A model generated the notes under the pieces. That model was given only the letters and a program-made list of their open reading frames with translations, did not search any database and had not been told where the DNA came from. The translations under genes and the position numbers were made by a program. Below are positions 56,516 to 64,000 of a DNA stretch of 64,000 nt, piece by piece. Positions within the stretch are counted from its first letter, which is position 1; each line of letters opens with the position of its first letter. The DNA comes from Verrucomicrobiota bacterium (lineage in GTDB: Bacteria > Verrucomicrobiota > Verrucomicrobiia > Opitutales > Opitutaceae), in the NCBI GenBank assembly GCA_016235555.1, contig JACRKC010000110.1:48846-112845 (forward strand), in the 5' to 3' direction.

Positions 56516-57616
56516 TCATGTTTCCGCGCGCAGTTGTTGCAGCAACGCCTGGATGTAGCCGAAGCAAAACGCGAACGCCTTCTGCCGCGTCGGATCGCCA
56601 GCCACCGTGGGCACGTGGTCCGGCATGATCATGCCCGCGTAGCCGGCGTCGCGATAGGCCCGGAGGGCGCGCGGCATGTCCACGTCGCCGTCGTCGGGAA
56701 ACGTCTCCTGAAACTTCAGGAAGCCGCCGCGGATGTTGCGGAAGTGGACGTTGAAAATCTTCCCGCGGCCCGCGAACTCGCGGATCACGTCGTAGATTTG
56801 CTCGCCCGGTTTCGCGAGCATCTCGCTCACCGTGCCCTGGCAGAAATTCAGGCCGTGATACGGACTCGCCTGGGTCTCGACGAAGCGGCGCAACCCCTCC
56901 GGCGAGCCGAGCACCGTCTCCACGCCACGCCAGCCCTTGCCCTTTGGCATCGCGGGGTCCTGTGGGTGGCAGGCGATCCTCACCTTCGCCTCCTCGGCCA
57001 CCGGCACGATCCGCTTCAGGAGATACTCGATCCGATCCCAATAAATTTCCTCGGTGATGCGACCCACCTCCGGATACGGCCCCGGATCTTTCGCCGCCCC
57101 GTAGTCGAACGTGCTCAATGTCGCGCCGCCGCGGCCGGTTGTCGGCTCGGTGCGCACCACGCCGATAAAGGTCAGGTTGTATTTCACCATCGGAATGCCG
57201 GCCTGCCCGCAATGGCGGATCATCGTGCAAAGATCCTCGATGGCGCGATCGCGTTGCGGATCCTTCGCCAGCAAAATCTCCGGCATCTCCGCCCGCGTGA
57301 TCGCCGCGGAACTCATCGGCAGCGGCACGCAGTCGAGTTGGAGGCCGAACGATTCGACGTGCCGGCGCAACCGCGCGAGCGCGTCCACCGACCAGTCTTT
57401 TTCGACGTTACGCGACAGATGCCCGCTGCAGATGTGCGTCACCCCGAACGCCGCCAGCGCCTGCAACGTCGGCTCGCTGTGATCGTGCTGGTGGCCGGCG
57501 TGCATCAGCACAGGGCGCTTCGTGCCGGCCGCCGCGGCGCGCGAGGTGGTGGGCAGACTCATCGCCGCCGCACCGGTGGCGGCGGTCGCAAGGAAGCTCC
57601 GACGATTCAGTTTCAT
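56516..57616 (-). CDS. Mannonate-dehydratase-like TIM barrel with TAT signal
   Basis: 366 residues. Twin-arginine signal (MKLNRRSFLATAATGAAAMS). The barrel follows UxuA-type enzymes: VKIACHPxDP-like RIACHPQDPAMPKGKGWRGV, NFCQGTVSEMLAKPGEQIYD, FNVHFRNIRGGFLKFQETFP DDGDVDM and GYAGMIMPDHVPTVAGD. UxuA removes water from D-mannonate in hexuronate breakdown. The TAT export suggests a Verrucomicrobia-type periplasmic relative; substrate not certain. Confidence 0.8.
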   Translation of the reverse strand: MKLNRRSFLATAATGAAAMSLPTTSRAAAAGTKRPVLMHAGHQHDHSEPTLQALAAFGVTHICSGHLSRNVEKDWSVDALARLRRHVESFGLQLDCVPLPMSSAAITRAEMPEILLAKDPQRDRAIEDLCTMIRHCGQAGIPMVKYNLTFIGVVRTEPTTGRGGATLSTFDYGAAKDPGPYPEVGRITEEIYWDRIEYLLKRIVPVAEEAKVRIACHPQDPAMPKGKGWRGVETVLGSPEGLRRFVETQASPYHGLNFCQGTVSEMLAKPGEQIYDVIREFAGRGKIFNVHFRNIRGGFLKFQETFPDDGDVDMPRALRAYRDAGYAGMIMPDHVPTVAGDPTRQKAFAFCFGYIQALLQQLRAET

Positions 57617-57708
57617 GGGGTCGCGAATTGGGGAGGAGGCATCGTGCTGGTCGTCACGCGCGACGCGAGACGAATGCAGCCCCTACCCGACAACGCGATT
57701 CCGAGTTC

Positions 57709-57775
57709 GTAGCCCCGGTTTCAGCCGGAAGGATTGAACGAAGGCGCTTTGGATTCCGGCTAAAGCCGGGGCTAC
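57709..57775. repeat. REP-like palindrome (GTAGCCCCGG...CCGGGGCTAC)
   Basis: GTAGCCCCGGTTTCAGCCGG AA and TTCCGGCTAAAGCCGGGGCT AC form an inverted pair 23 bp apart between genes 56516-57616 and 57790-58692. Such GTAGCCCCGGCTTTAGCCGG units recur in many Verrucomicrobia and Planctomycetes genomes. It could also act as a bidirectional transcription barrier. Confidence 0.7.
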
Positions 57776-57789
57776 AAACTCAATCCACG

Positions 57790-58692
57790 CTACTTATGCC
57801 CGCCGCGGTAGTTCTTCTCCCCGGCCGCGACGGCAAACGGCAGCAGGTTCTCCTTCGGCGGCAGGGGACACGTCGCAAACGGCGTGAACGCGCACGGCGG
57901 ATTTTCGGCGAGGTTGAAATCGAGCACGATCGTCTTCGCGCCCTCTGTCGGCCACGGCACATACAGAAACCGTCCGGCGCCATACGACTCCTTCCCACTC
58001 GTCGCATCGGAGATCACGAAGAACAGCGGCACGTCGCGCCCCTCGTCGATGGGCAGCAATTCGTAGGTCCGGCCGCCACGCTCGAACACCGCCTTGCCCG
58101 GCACCGGCTCCGGCGCGGTCTGCCCGAGCGCGTTCGTGATCGGAACCATGCGGGATTTTTCGAACGCCACCCACCGCGCCTCGATCCGCCACCCCGGATC
58201 GGTCGCGAAATAGTCGAGACCGGCAAACTGCGTGCGCCGCGGCGACGCACTGTCCTTCACGCGCAGCGCCTTCTTCCCGCCGCGCTCGATCGCAAAGAGG
58301 CTCACCGTGCCCACGGTCACCATCGTGGGTTTGACCTTGCCCTCGCCGGGTTTCAACTGCGCCACCCGGACCGGCTTTCCCTCGACCTGCGCGTCGACCC
58401 CGGCGGCCATCGCCAGGGTCACCGCCCCATCGGCGGCGAGCGTCACCCGGCCGAGGCGCGCCGGGCCCGCCGCGAGCGCCACGGTGTTGTCTTTCGCGCG
58501 ACCGATCGTGCTTTCCCCGGCCGGCAGGAAATGCAGGCCGACCAGCGTGAGCCACCCGTCGGGTTTCTGGAGCTCGGCCACGCGGAATTTTCGCACGGCC
58601 TCGATTTCCTGCGCCGGGTGCTCGGCCTGCGGCGCCGCGGCGGCCGCCGCCAGCGCACTCGCTGCAAGAAGGAACAAGACTCCGGACTTCAT
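57790..58692 (-). CDS. DUF1684 secreted protein
   Basis: 300 residues with an N-terminal signal peptide (KSGVLFLLAASALAAAAAAP). The domain carries DUF1684 landmarks: REK-type start (EIEAVRKFRVAELQKPDGWL TLVGLHFLPAGESTIGRAKD), LDYFATDPGWRIEARWVAFE, YGAGRFLYVPWPTEGAKTIV LDFNLAENPPCAFTPFATCP LPPKENLLPFAVAAGEKNY. Function of the family is not established; secreted in this organism. Confidence 0.9.
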   Translation of the reverse strand: MKSGVLFLLAASALAAAAAAPQAEHPAQEIEAVRKFRVAELQKPDGWLTLVGLHFLPAGESTIGRAKDNTVALAAGPARLGRVTLAADGAVTLAMAAGVDAQVEGKPVRVAQLKPGEGKVKPTMVTVGTVSLFAIERGGKKALRVKDSASPRRTQFAGLDYFATDPGWRIEARWVAFEKSRMVPITNALGQTAPEPVPGKAVFERGGRTYELLPIDEGRDVPLFFVISDATSGKESYGAGRFLYVPWPTEGAKTIVLDFNLAENPPCAFTPFATCPLPPKENLLPFAVAAGEKNYRGGHK

Positions 58693-58740
58693 GCCCGGAA
58701 GTGGGCCGGGGCGCTCGCCTGAGTCAAGCCGACCGCCGCG

Positions 58741-59745
58741 TCATCGCCGGTCGAGCCCGGCCGCGGCGAGGAGTTGATCGATCACCTCTGCATTGCGCTC
58801 ACTCTCGTCGAGCCCGAGCAACGGCGGGCGGCGCTCCAGAATCGCCGCGGCGAAATCCTCGATCTCCGCCCGGTAGCGATCGCTGGCCGCCACCGGGATC
58901 TCCCGCCGCTCCTCGCCCCGCCGCAGCACCAAGGCGCCCGGCGGATCGAAAAACGGATCGGCGATCTCGAGCGTCGCCTTCGTGCCGATGATCTCCGCGA
59001 CGATGCGTTTCTCCGCGTTGAAACCGGCATGCAACGACGCCATCGCGCCCGTCGGGTAGCGCATCAGCGCGGAGAACATCACGTCCACGCCGCCCTCGCG
59101 CACCGCCAGTGCGCGCACCTCCGTCGGTCGCGCCCGGCCCGGTCCGCCCGCCAGCGTGTCGAGCACCAACCCGGCAAAGTTGATCGGATAAACCCCCACG
59201 TCATAGAGCGAGCCACCGCCGAGTTCGGGTTTCAGTTTGATCGACGCCGGATTCGTCAGCGGAAACCGAAAGCTCGCGTGCACGAATTTCACTTCCCCCA
59301 ACTCGCCCGACCGCAAGACCGCCTGCACCTGCCGCGTGCGGTCGGTGTAGCGATACATGAACGCCTCCGTCAGGAGCACCCCGTTGGCCGCGCACGCCGC
59401 GCGCATCTCGCGCACCTCGGCCGCGGTCAGCGCCAGCGGTTTTTCGCAGAGCACGTGTTTGCCGCGCTCCGCCGCGCGGATCGTCCACTCCCGGTGCTGC
59501 GAATTGGGCAGCGGGAGGTAAACCGCGTCGACCGCCGCGTCGCGCAACAGCTCCTCGTAGCCGACGAACGTCTGCGCCAGCATCGGAAACCGGGCGCGCG
59601 CCTCGGCGAGTTTCGCGGCGTCGCGCGAGGCGAGCGCGTAGAGTTCGGAGTTTTCCGCGCGCAGGATGGCAGGCATCACCGACTCGCGCGCGATCCGGGC
59701 GTAGCCGAGCACACCCCAGCGGACTTTTCGCGCCGGACCGCTCAT
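58741..59745 (-). CDS. Gfo/Idh/MocA family oxidoreductase
   Basis: 334 residues. ATG at 59745 (MSGPARKVRWGVLGYARIAR) is chosen because it overlaps the stop of the upstream gene. Rossmann GVLGYARIA, VDAVYLPLPNSQHREWTIRA and HVLCEKPLALTA (EKP motif) in the NAD domain; GGGSLYDVGVYPINFAGLVL D in the substrate domain. No signal peptide, so cytoplasmic. Co-translated with the small secreted protein 59742-60152, an unusual pairing. Confidence 0.88.
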   Translation of the reverse strand: MSGPARKVRWGVLGYARIARESVMPAILRAENSELYALASRDAAKLAEARARFPMLAQTFVGYEELLRDAAVDAVYLPLPNSQHREWTIRAAERGKHVLCEKPLALTAAEVREMRAACAANGVLLTEAFMYRYTDRTRQVQAVLRSGELGEVKFVHASFRFPLTNPASIKLKPELGGGSLYDVGVYPINFAGLVLDTLAGGPGRARPTEVRALAVREGGVDVMFSALMRYPTGAMASLHAGFNAEKRIVAEIIGTKATLEIADPFFDPPGALVLRRGEERREIPVAASDRYRAEIEDFAAAILERRPPLLGLDESERNAEVIDQLLAAAGLDRR

Positions 59746-60152
59746 TTCTTTCCGGCCGCCCCCGCCTCTTCCTTCACCCGCGTGGCGTGCCACTCGACCT
59801 TGCGGGCCGCGCCGCCGTCGAAACCGGGCGCCTCGAATTCGCCCTTGATCGCGTCGCCCTCGAGCTTGCCCTTGAATTTCAACGTGAACTTGTTCCCGCC
59901 CAGATCGCGCTCGACGGAAAAGGTGAGCGTGTCGTCCTTGAGCGCGGCGTCAGCCACCGCGGTCTCGCCATACTGGTTGGCGTAGGTCCCGGCGAGTTTG
60001 CCGTCCTTGCTGGTGAGTTTGAGCGTGGTTTCGATTTCGCCGTTCGGGCCGGCGAATTTCCACTTCCAGGTGCCGGTGGCGTCGGCGGCCGAGGCGGCCA
60101 AAGCGCAGATGAGGAGGGTGCCAAGTGAGACGAGGAAACGATGGAGTTTCAT
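59742..60152 (-). CDS. Small secreted beta-barrel protein, paralogue of 55890-56303
   Basis: 136 residues from the ATG at 60152 (MKLHRFLVSLGTLLICALAA). Signal peptide followed by GTWKWKFAGPNGEIETTLKL, DGKLAGTYANQYGETAVADA, LTFSVERDLGGNKFTLKFKG and DAIKGEFEAPG. Same beta-pattern as its paralogue 3.4 kb away, and both neighbour Gfo/Idh/MocA genes. The stop overlaps the oxidoreductase start. Confidence 0.75.
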   Translation of the reverse strand: MKLHRFLVSLGTLLICALAASAADATGTWKWKFAGPNGEIETTLKLTSKDGKLAGTYANQYGETAVADAALKDDTLTFSVERDLGGNKFTLKFKGKLEGDAIKGEFEAPGFDGGAARKVEWHATRVKEEAGAAGKK

Positions 60153-60186
60153 GGGGAGGATGAGGTGGGACGAGAGACGCCGCACA

Positions 60187-60771
60187 TCATGCCTGCTGCG
60201 GGTCCGGCGACGAGGCGGAATCCGTCCCAACCTTAGCGCAACGCGCCACCACCAGTGCGATCGGCAGACCCACGCACGTGAGGTGCGCCACGAGAATCGG
60301 GATCCAGTTGGGCGCCGGGAAACTCTTCGGCGGGTTCGCCGAGAGCGGCAGCACGACGAGATTCATCACGAGCCACACGACCGCGCCGTAGAGCGGCCCC
60401 GCCACCCACGGCCGCCGCACGAGCACGGCGAACTTGCGACTGGCCGCGTAGAACACCGCCGCCGCCCCCAACGCGATCGTGAAGTGGCACGCGAGGCCGA
60501 GCGCCGCGGTGCCGAGCCCGCCTTGGCGCGCCCCCGGCCCGAGCAACCCCGCGGCGATGCCCCGCAGAATTGCCAGCGGATCGGCGCGGTGGAAATAGAC
60601 GAACACGTAGCCGATATCGAGCGCTCCGGCCAGCAGCCCCGCGCAGACGATTGCGCGCACAGCACGAGACACGGAGGACGGGGCGGGCGGGGACACGCCG
60701 ACGTTGTGCACGGTTTGATCGCCCCCGGCCAGCGAAACGTCACCGCGGCACCGGCGGCGGGCGCAGAACAA
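60187..60771 (-). CDS. Polytopic membrane protein
   Basis: 194 residues as an upper limit; the first ~35 residues are hydrophilic and a GTG start near SRAVRAIV is likely. About four membrane helices: AIVCAGLLAGALDIGYVFVY, LGLACHFTIALGAAAVFYAA, VAGPLYGAVVWLVMNLVVLP and ILVAHLTCVGLPIALVVARC. Resembles small DUF1440/YagU-type inner-membrane proteins of unknown function. Confidence 0.65.
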   Translation of the reverse strand: MFCARRRCRGDVSLAGGDQTVHNVGVSPPAPSSVSRAVRAIVCAGLLAGALDIGYVFVYFHRADPLAILRGIAAGLLGPGARQGGLGTAALGLACHFTIALGAAAVFYAASRKFAVLVRRPWVAGPLYGAVVWLVMNLVVLPLSANPPKSFPAPNWIPILVAHLTCVGLPIALVVARCAKVGTDSASSPDPQQA

Positions 60772-60954
60772 TTTTCCGGAGCGGAAAGCGTGAGCTTTTC
60801 GCTCCGACGCGGGCCAACTCCCACGAAAACCTCACGGTTTCCGCTACGCTTCGCGTGATGGTCACGTCTTCACTCAGTCCGTGACGCGCCGGGCTATTCT
60901 CACCGCGCGCCCAAATCCTGATCTGCGCTCGCCGCCGGCCAATCCGCGCCCCGA

Positions 60955-61016
60955 GTTCGGCAACCGGTGCGGAGCGAGCCCGCCCGGCTCCCGCCAAAAT
61001 GCGCGGCAACCCCGCC
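60955..61016 (+). repeat. ~60-bp direct repeat, copy 1
   Basis: TTCGGCAACCGGTGCGGAGC ... CGCCAAAATGCGCGGCAACC, matched in the same orientation at 62351-62410. The two copies bracket the lower-GC genes 61035-62051. The surrounding 263-bp gap 60772-61034 otherwise holds no gene. Confidence 0.65.
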
Positions 61017-61034
61017 GGGGCCCTTCGGCCCCCT

Positions 61035-61535
61035 CTACTTGTTCGGCTCTTCTTCGCTACCGTAAAACCGACGGAGAAGTCCGTCTGCGACAACTTCCGC
61101 GGCGACAATGTCGGGCTTCTTCACAGCAACGGAAAGCATCTCGAAAATCGGATCAGCATCATCGAGATCGCTAACGATCGGCGTCATCTCCGTAAGGGCA
61201 GTGGACGAAAGAAGACCAGACGAATATCTCATTCGGGCTAGAGACTTCCGCATCGCAATAACGCCTTCGGAAATTCGGATGAGCTTCCGCGTTAGACTCA
61301 GTGAGTCGGCTGGTTTAACGCGGCGAACTTCTTCAATCCATGTGAGTAACTCTACACCACGCGCCGTCAAACGGGAGTGCGTGCGACCGCGGAGTTGCTC
61401 CCACTGCAAGCGACGGTCGACCGCGGCTCGGCGTGTCGTAAGCACCAAGCTGACGATCGATACCACCAAGGCCGAGATGGATACTACTACGGGGTCGATT
61501 TTCACAGTCTTGCCGAGACGTTTGAGGTCAGCCAC
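61035..61535 (-). CDS. Hypothetical single-pass membrane protein (lower-GC cassette)
   Basis: 166 residues. One N-terminal membrane helix (PVVVSISALVVSIVSLVLTT), then a helical basic region (RLQWEQLRGRTHSRLTARGV) and an acidic end. GC is visibly lower than the flanking host genes, suggesting recent acquisition. No family recognised. Confidence 0.6.
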   Translation of the reverse strand: MADLKRLGKTVKIDPVVVSISALVVSIVSLVLTTRRAAVDRRLQWEQLRGRTHSRLTARGVELLTWIEEVRRVKPADSLSLTRKLIRISEGVIAMRKSLARMRYSSGLLSSTALTEMTPIVSDLDDADPIFEMLSVAVKKPDIVAAEVVADGLLRRFYGSEEEPNK

Positions 61536-61583
61536 GAGGCCCGAAGGGCCGAGTTGGCTGTAACGGCTGATTGAGCTCTTTCT

Positions 61584-62051
61584 TCATCGAGCGACTCGAT
61601 CTCTTAATTCGCGATAAGTCTTATTCCAAAACCGGCATGCTTCAGCGTGGGCAGCCTGATCGATCATAACGGGTGCAACCTTCGGATCGCCACCGAATAC
61701 GAGCGGCTTCACGAAGTGAACCTCTTTCTGGAAGTGCTCATACGCCGATGTAGCTTCGTGAAGTCGGGTGATGTCTTCTTCGAACGCCTCGACGCTAGCG
61801 TATCGCACTTTCAGGAAATCCTTTTCGAGCGGGATCCAATCTAGCACGTGCAGGCGCAAATCGGGGCCAAGGCAAAGCGCGTCGAGGCCCCACGAGCCCC
61901 ATGGTTGGTAGCCAGGCAAGAACGCTGGAAAGTCGTAGAGCTTCGCGACCCGCTGGCGATCCGACGCGGCATAAATTCGCACGTATTCGTCACCGATCCA
62001 TCCTTCACGTTGCGTGGTCATTCTTTTGCCGAACAGTGTCATTCGGCCCAA
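61584..62051 (-). CDS. Hypothetical protein (lower-GC cassette)
   Basis: 155 residues; an alternative ATG ten codons in (MTTQREGWIGDEYVRIYAAS) is also reasonable. WGLDALCLGPDLRLHVLDWI and LEKDFLKVRYASVEAFEEDI TRLHEATSAYEHFQKE are the most structured parts. Lower GC than neighbours. No family recognised. Confidence 0.6.
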   Translation of the reverse strand: MGRMTLFGKRMTTQREGWIGDEYVRIYAASDRQRVAKLYDFPAFLPGYQPWGSWGLDALCLGPDLRLHVLDWIPLEKDFLKVRYASVEAFEEDITRLHEATSAYEHFQKEVHFVKPLVFGGDPKVAPVMIDQAAHAEACRFWNKTYRELRDRVAR

Positions 62052-62457
62052 GTGCGTTTTATTGCCCCGCGGTGAAGGTCCACTCCCGCCATGGGCTTGG
62101 CAAAGTGGAGGGGCGATTTCTTGGTCGCATTCATGCCGTGGGTTGCGCGCGATCTCGACTGTCGTTCAAGGACAGGGGAACCGGCATGGCGCTCAGGGTC
62201 GAGCCGATTGCTGCGCACGGACGGGGGAGCGGCGGAATTAGTCAGGCCGAGACAAGTGCGGCCAGTTTTCGGCCACCGCCGTTGTGGGCTACGCCGGCCG
62301 CCTGCCGCGCCCTGCGCGCTTGCTCCCGGCCATCAAACGGTGCCCGGGATTCGGCAACGGGTGCGGAGCGGGACGGCCCCACATCCGCCAGAATTCGCGG
62401 CAACCCCGACCACCCACGCGCCGTCTTCACCCTGTCCGCCTCACCCCACCCCGCATC
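62052..62457. other. Intergenic stretch
   Basis: 406 bp before the last gene. The only notable element is the second ~60-bp repeat copy (62351-62410); open frames here look like shadows. No convincing promoter identified. Confidence 0.5.
62351..62410 (+). repeat. ~60-bp direct repeat, copy 2
   Basis: TTCGGCAACGGGTGCGGAGC ... CGCCAGAATTCGCGGCAACC, same orientation as 60955-61016. Confidence 0.65.
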
Positions 62458-63909
62458 ATGTCCCTCCCTCATGTTTCTCCGTCCGCCGTCTCCCGCCGGC
62501 GTTTCCTGAAGATCAGCGGCGCCGGCGCCGTCGCCTTTCCGCTCATCCTGCGCTCGGGCGCGTGGGGGGCCACCGCGGCCAACCGCAAGCTCAACGTCGC
62601 CATGATCGGCTGCGGCAACCGGGCCGGCAACGCCCTCCTGCCCTCGCTCGCGGAGGAAGGCGAAAACATCGTCGCCATCTGCGACGTGAATCCCGCCCAG
62701 ATCGCCCGCGTGAAGGCCGGTGGCGCGCGGCCCACCGAAAACGCCAGGAAGGTCTCCGCCCGCACCCAAGCGGTGAGCAAGGCGGTCGCTGGCGCCAAGG
62801 TCTACGACGACTTCCGCCGGCTGCTCGAGCAGGAGAAATCCCTCGACGCCGTCATCATCGCGCCCGGTCAGCGCTGGCACATGCCGATGGCCAAGGCCGC
62901 GCTGCTCGCCGGCAAGCACGTGTTCTGCGAGAAACCCCTCGCCCACAGCGTGGCCGAGGCGCGCGACATCGCGAAGTTCATGCCGGGCACCAAGCTCATC
63001 ACGCAGATCGGCACGCAGGGCGGCGCGACCGACACGTTTCGCCGCAGCATGGAGATCATCCAGGCCGGCCTGATCGGGCAGGTGCGCGAGGTGCATTGCT
63101 GGATGAACCGCACCTTCCCGCCCAGCGAAGGGATCGCGCCAAACTCTGATCCGATCCCGACGGGCCTCAACTGGGATGCGTGGTGCGGGCCGGCGCCCGT
63201 GCATCCGTTCAAGGAATATTACCTCGGCGGCTGCCTGCAATGGGGCCGCTGGCTCGACTACGGCGACGGCCACCTCGCCGACATGGGCGCGCACGCGCAC
63301 AACCTCCCGCTCCGCGCCCTCGAACTCGGCGCCCCGATCCGCATCACCGTCAAATCCTCCGAGCCGGCCAAGGCGAGCTATCCGGCGGTCAACTCATTCC
63401 GCTGGGATTTCGCCGCGCGCGGGAAATTCGACGCCGTGTCCGTCTGGTGGCACGACGGGCCTGACGCCGCACCGCCCGCCGATCTCACGGCCGACGTGCG
63501 CGCCACCTACGGCAAGGTGCCCACCAACGGCTGCCTTTTCTATGGCGACAAAGGCATCCTCAATTCCGATGCCTGGGGCCAGGGCGGCGTGATGCGCTTG
63601 AAATCCGACGCCAATCCGAAGTGCCGCGGCGTGCTGGACCACGAAGCCGCGAAGGCCGTCGCGTTCACCTATCCGCGCGCGCCGAAGCAGAATCACATGA
63701 AGGAATTCCTCGACGCCTGCAAAGGCGGGCCGAAGACCTTCCAGTCCTTCGATATCGCCGCCCGCGCCGCGGAGTTCGGGATGACCGGCATCGTGGCTCT
63801 GCGCGTCGGCCAGACCATCGAGTGGGACAGCGCCAACCTCAAAGCCAAAGGCTGCCCGCAGGCGGACCGCTGGATTCACCTGCCCCAGCGCAAGACCTGG
63901 CTCGCGTAG
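62458..63909 (+). CDS. Gfo/Idh/MocA oxidoreductase with TAT signal
   Basis: 483 residues from the ATG at 62458 (MSLPHVSPSAVSRRRFLKIS GAGAVAFPLIL), a twin-arginine signal. LNVAMIGCGNRAGNAL is the Rossmann entry, DAVIIAPGQRWHMPMAKAAL with HVFCEKPLAHSVAEARDIAK the EKP motif, and GCLQWGRWLDYGDGHLADMG AHAHNLPLRAL the substrate-domain D...H motif. TAT-exported members are abundant in Verrucomicrobia and Planctomycetes and act on sugars in the periplasm with a pre-bound cofactor. Confidence 0.9.
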   Translation: MSLPHVSPSAVSRRRFLKISGAGAVAFPLILRSGAWGATAANRKLNVAMIGCGNRAGNALLPSLAEEGENIVAICDVNPAQIARVKAGGARPTENARKVSARTQAVSKAVAGAKVYDDFRRLLEQEKSLDAVIIAPGQRWHMPMAKAALLAGKHVFCEKPLAHSVAEARDIAKFMPGTKLITQIGTQGGATDTFRRSMEIIQAGLIGQVREVHCWMNRTFPPSEGIAPNSDPIPTGLNWDAWCGPAPVHPFKEYYLGGCLQWGRWLDYGDGHLADMGAHAHNLPLRALELGAPIRITVKSSEPAKASYPAVNSFRWDFAARGKFDAVSVWWHDGPDAAPPADLTADVRATYGKVPTNGCLFYGDKGILNSDAWGQGGVMRLKSDANPKCRGVLDHEAAKAVAFTYPRAPKQNHMKEFLDACKGGPKTFQSFDIAARAAEFGMTGIVALRVGQTIEWDSANLKAKGCPQADRWIHLPQRKTWLA

Positions 63910-63956
63910 GCCGGCACGGCACGTCGCGCCTGAGCGGAACATTGCTGTCGGGTGGA

Positions 63957-63976
63957 GCGCGTTGACCTCAACGCGC
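63957..63976. repeat. Perfect 9-bp inverted repeat (GCGCGTTGA-cc-TCAACGCGC)
   Basis: Perfect 9-bp palindrome, 47 bp downstream of the oxidoreductase stop and followed by TTGG. May be a weak terminator or a genomic REP element. Confidence 0.55.
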
Positions 63977-64000
63977 TTGGGCTACGACGTGAATCCTGCA

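Noticed and set aside
60955..62410. Integron-like attC sites around the lower-GC gene pair
   Set aside because: The repeats are direct, without the inverted GTTRRRY / RYYYAAC arms of attC, and no integrase is visible.

Overview
The window is high-GC DNA from what looks like a member of the Verrucomicrobiota, most likely Opitutaceae. The pointers are the host genes (TAT-exported Gfo/Idh/MocA oxidoreductases, a mannonate-dehydratase-like TIM barrel, a DUF1684 protein) and short interspersed repeats and simple-sequence spacers of the kind common in those genomes. The taxon is an inference; there is no rRNA or housekeeping marker to settle it.

Layout. (1) 1-9384, plus strand: the tail module of one phage, cut by the window start: S74 (endosialidase chaperone) fibre, coiled-coil tape-measure-like protein, hub-like proteins, a fibronectin-III (FN3) tail protein and a Cys-rich partner. 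(2) 9497-52689: a nearly complete Mu-like transposable prophage bounded by short TG...CA inverted ends. Its minus strand carries an early operon (ParB-like, MuA transposase, MuB ATPase, many small genes, a DnaA-domain-IV-like protein, a C5 DNA methyltransferase, DUF5131). The head and tail genes follow on the same strand: head morphogenesis protein fused to an ADP-ribosyltransferase, virion morphogenesis protein, protease/scaffold, decoration protein, major head protein, tail genes with a -1 frameshift chaperone, tape measure, FN3 protein and S74 fibre. The plus strand at 41.7-52.5 kb carries a repressor-like gene, membrane and lysis-type genes, Mu gp27-like DUF3486, a terminase split in two around a DNA methyltransferase cassette, and the portal. 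There is no sheath gene, so the virion is probably a long non-contractile-tailed transposable phage (B3/D3112-like). (3) 52690-64000: host DNA with an IS630 remnant, a WYL regulator, three Gfo/Idh/MocA oxidoreductases, a UxuA-like enzyme, two paralogous small secreted proteins, DUF1684, and a lower-GC pair of unknown genes between two copies of a ~60-bp repeat.

How it works together. MuA and MuB would drive replicative transposition. The divergent HTH pair at 41.4-42.2 kb, with its repeated TCGCAG motif, is the likely lysis/lysogeny switch. DUF3486, the split terminase and the portal package DNA into heads made by the minus-strand genes. The two convergent tail modules (about 1.5-9.4 kb plus, 9.6-18.4 kb minus) share long, highly similar inverted segments in their S74 and FN3 genes and could recombine.

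The most noteworthy observations are the poly-A frameshift site in the tail chaperone, the ADP-ribosyltransferase fused to the head protein, the DnaA-C-like phage protein, the terminase split by a methyltransferase cassette, the terminase/portal block lying on the opposite strand from the rest of the late genes, and the inverted duplicated receptor-binding modules.
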